From: Gordonia sp. 'Campus'
Lineage (GTDB): Bacteria; Actinomycetota; Actinomycetes; Mycobacteriales; Mycobacteriaceae
Assembly: GCF_022206305.1 (NCBI RefSeq)
Contig: NZ_JAKOIW010000031.1
Coordinates: 1 to 40,394, forward strand
DNA length: 40,394 bases
Direction: 5' to 3'
In this document: one piece after another, positions 39,717 to 40,394 of the stretch
How the letters are laid out: each line of letters opens with the position of its first letter
Position numbering within the stretch: the stretch's first letter is position 1
The notes under the pieces: generated by a model
Databases searched by the model: none
Seen by the model: only the letters and a program-made list of their open reading frames with translations
What the model was told of the DNA's origin: nothing
Program-made: the position numbers and the translations under genes

Positions 39717-40121
39717 GTGCCACTTTCGGAGCACGAGCAACGCATGCTCGAACAGATCGAGAGCGCTCTGTACGCGGAAGACCCCAAGTTTGCGTCCAGT
39801 GTCAAACGTCGACGCCTGGGCAGGTCGAGCGGTCGTCGTCGCTTGCAGGCGGCGGCGATCTTCGTCGTCGGACTGGTGATGCTCGTCGGCGGACTGATCG
39901 TCGACATCAGCATCGGCGGGTTCCCGATCGTCAGTCTGCTGGGCTTCCTGGTGATGTTCGGTGCCGGACTCTTTGCGCTGTGGGGTGGCGGCTCGTCCGA
40001 AGCCACCGCCTCCACGCCTCGCGGAGGAAAGAAGCAGTCCGGCCCGGCTGGGTCGGGGTCCAAGCGCAAGTTGTCCGAACGAATGGAAGAGCGGTTCAAC
40101 CGCCGGTTCGAACAAGAATGA
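39717..40121 (+). CDS. DUF3040 small membrane protein (Rv2169c-like)
   Basis: The 134-residue protein begins VPLSEHEQRMLEQIESALYAEDPKFASSV, the hallmark of DUF3040, followed by an Arg-rich stretch, two transmembrane helices (LQAAAIFVVGLVMLVGGLIV and PIVSLLGFLVMFGAGLFALW) and a basic cytoplasmic tail ending RMEERFNRRFEQE. The function is unknown; the family is conserved next to mraZ and the division genes. The GTG 39717 has AAGGAGGG 4 nt upstream. Length and sequence match Rv2169c closely. Confidence 0.93.
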   Translation: MPLSEHEQRMLEQIESALYAEDPKFASSVKRRRLGRSSGRRRLQAAAIFVVGLVMLVGGLIVDISIGGFPIVSLLGFLVMFGAGLFALWGGGSSEATASTPRGGKKQSGPAGSGSKRKLSERMEERFNRRFEQE

Positions 40122-40198
40122 CCACCTGACCATCTCGGGTCCTCCGACGTCCGGCTGATCGCCGACCGCCGCAGACGTCATCCCCATAACCGAAACAA

Positions 40199-40228
40199 GC
40201 CGCGCGCCATGAGGTGCGCGGCTTTTTC
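40199..40228 (+). terminator. Rho-independent terminator after DUF3040
   Basis: An 11-bp GC-rich stem (40199-40209 with 40214-40224, one G-T pair), ATGA loop and a five-T tail. It separates the HEPN/DUF3040 unit from the downstream (probably mraZ) region. Confidence 0.88.
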
Positions 40229-40267
40229 GTCGTTCCACCCGTGCGGACCCATCTCGCGGCCGCGGTC

Positions 40268-40336
40268 TCCCCACTCCGCCCCACCGGGTTGCCCCACTTC
40301 ACCCCACCGGGTTGCCCCACTTCGCCCCACCTGCTG
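40268..40336. repeat. 23-nt tandem repeat of CCCCA-N5-CCCCA pairs (MraZ-operator-like)
   Basis: Three 23-nt units (40268-40290, 40291-40313, 40314-40336) carry six CCCCA half-sites at 40269, 40279, 40292, 40302, 40315 and 40325. Within each pair the period is 10 nt; pairs are 13 nt apart. On the minus strand this reads TGGGG-N5-TGGGG, which fits the E. coli MraZ box (TGGGN repeats with 5-nt spacers). In related genomes mraZ follows DUF3040, so a binding site here would be expected; the orientation on the mraZ coding strand is opposite to E. coli. Confidence 0.65.
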
Positions 40337-40394
40337 ATTTCGTGCGCCTCATACGGCTCATCGGTCCCATCCGCACCGCTGGTCAGCGCTGTTG
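40337..40394. other. Window end, no gene visible
   Basis: The last 58 nt hold no complete gene. By conserved order mraZ should start soon after the window. Confidence 0.4.

Noticed and set aside
40268..40336. CRISPR array
   Set aside because: Units are 23 nt with no unique spacers; the spacing fits a protein-binding array instead.
1..40394. Defence island, prophage or biosynthetic cluster
   Set aside because: Gene order follows the conserved mycobacterial core throughout; no integrase, transposase, restriction, CRISPR or assembly-line gene was found.

Overview
The window comes from a high-GC actinobacterium of the Mycobacteriales (mycolic-acid group), most likely Gordonia or a close relative. 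Its gene order follows the Mycobacterium tuberculosis Rv2201-to-Rv2169c segment almost gene for gene: asnB, ctaC, ctaF, qcrB/A/C, ctaE, trpD, the DnaQ/GIY-YIG nuclease, ripC, pimB', fadD15, two SRPBCC genes, an ArsA-like gene, plsC, mptC, RNase AS, aroG, pknL, its DNA-binding partner, mptA, a polyprenyl synthase, metF, lppM, a GNAT gene and a DUF3040 gene. No tRNA, rRNA, CRISPR array, insertion sequence or phage gene was seen. Genus assignment is inferred from recalled protein similarity, not from a search.

Layout. (1) 149-10161: asparagine synthetase and the aerobic respiratory supercomplex (ctaC-ctaF on +, ctaE-qcrC-qcrA-qcrB on -), with a PAP2/diacylglycerol-kinase fusion between the two halves where M. 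tuberculosis has mmpS3. (2) 10302-14068: a hypothetical gene, trpD, a stand-alone RAM-domain protein and a DEDDh exonuclease/GIY-YIG fusion, each with a leaderless-type promoter. (3) 14290-19483: a small four-cysteine protein, a c-di-AMP (ydaO-type) riboswitch, two NlpC/P60 peptidoglycan hydrolases, a zinc-peptidase-like lipoprotein and pimB'. (4) 19541-26087: fadD15, two SRPBCC genes, an ArsA-like protein whose P-loop lacks the lysine, a small acidic protein, glucokinase and an acyltransferase. (5) 26154-36289: a mannosyltransferase fused to a Nudix hydrolase, RNase AS, DAHP synthase, PknL and its DNA-binding neighbour, MptA, a polyprenyl diphosphate synthase, a MetF-like protein and LppM. 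(6) 36372-40394: a phytoene-desaturase-like oxidoreductase, a GNAT acetyltransferase, a LexA-box-controlled HEPN gene, a DUF3040 membrane protein, a terminator and a six-half-site array resembling an MraZ operator. The array probably lies just upstream of mraZ and the dcw cell-division cluster.

The genes serve cell-envelope growth (PIM, lipomannan and LAM synthesis, peptidoglycan hydrolysis, polyprenol supply), aerobic respiration and aromatic/one-carbon metabolism. Most is conserved core genome. The observations most worth checking are the consensus SOS box before the HEPN gene, the CCCCA-N5-CCCCA array, the GT87-Nudix fusion, the lysine-less ArsA-like P-loop, the riboswitch before the hydrolase pair, and the number of genes with a TANNNT box 6-8 nt before the start codon.
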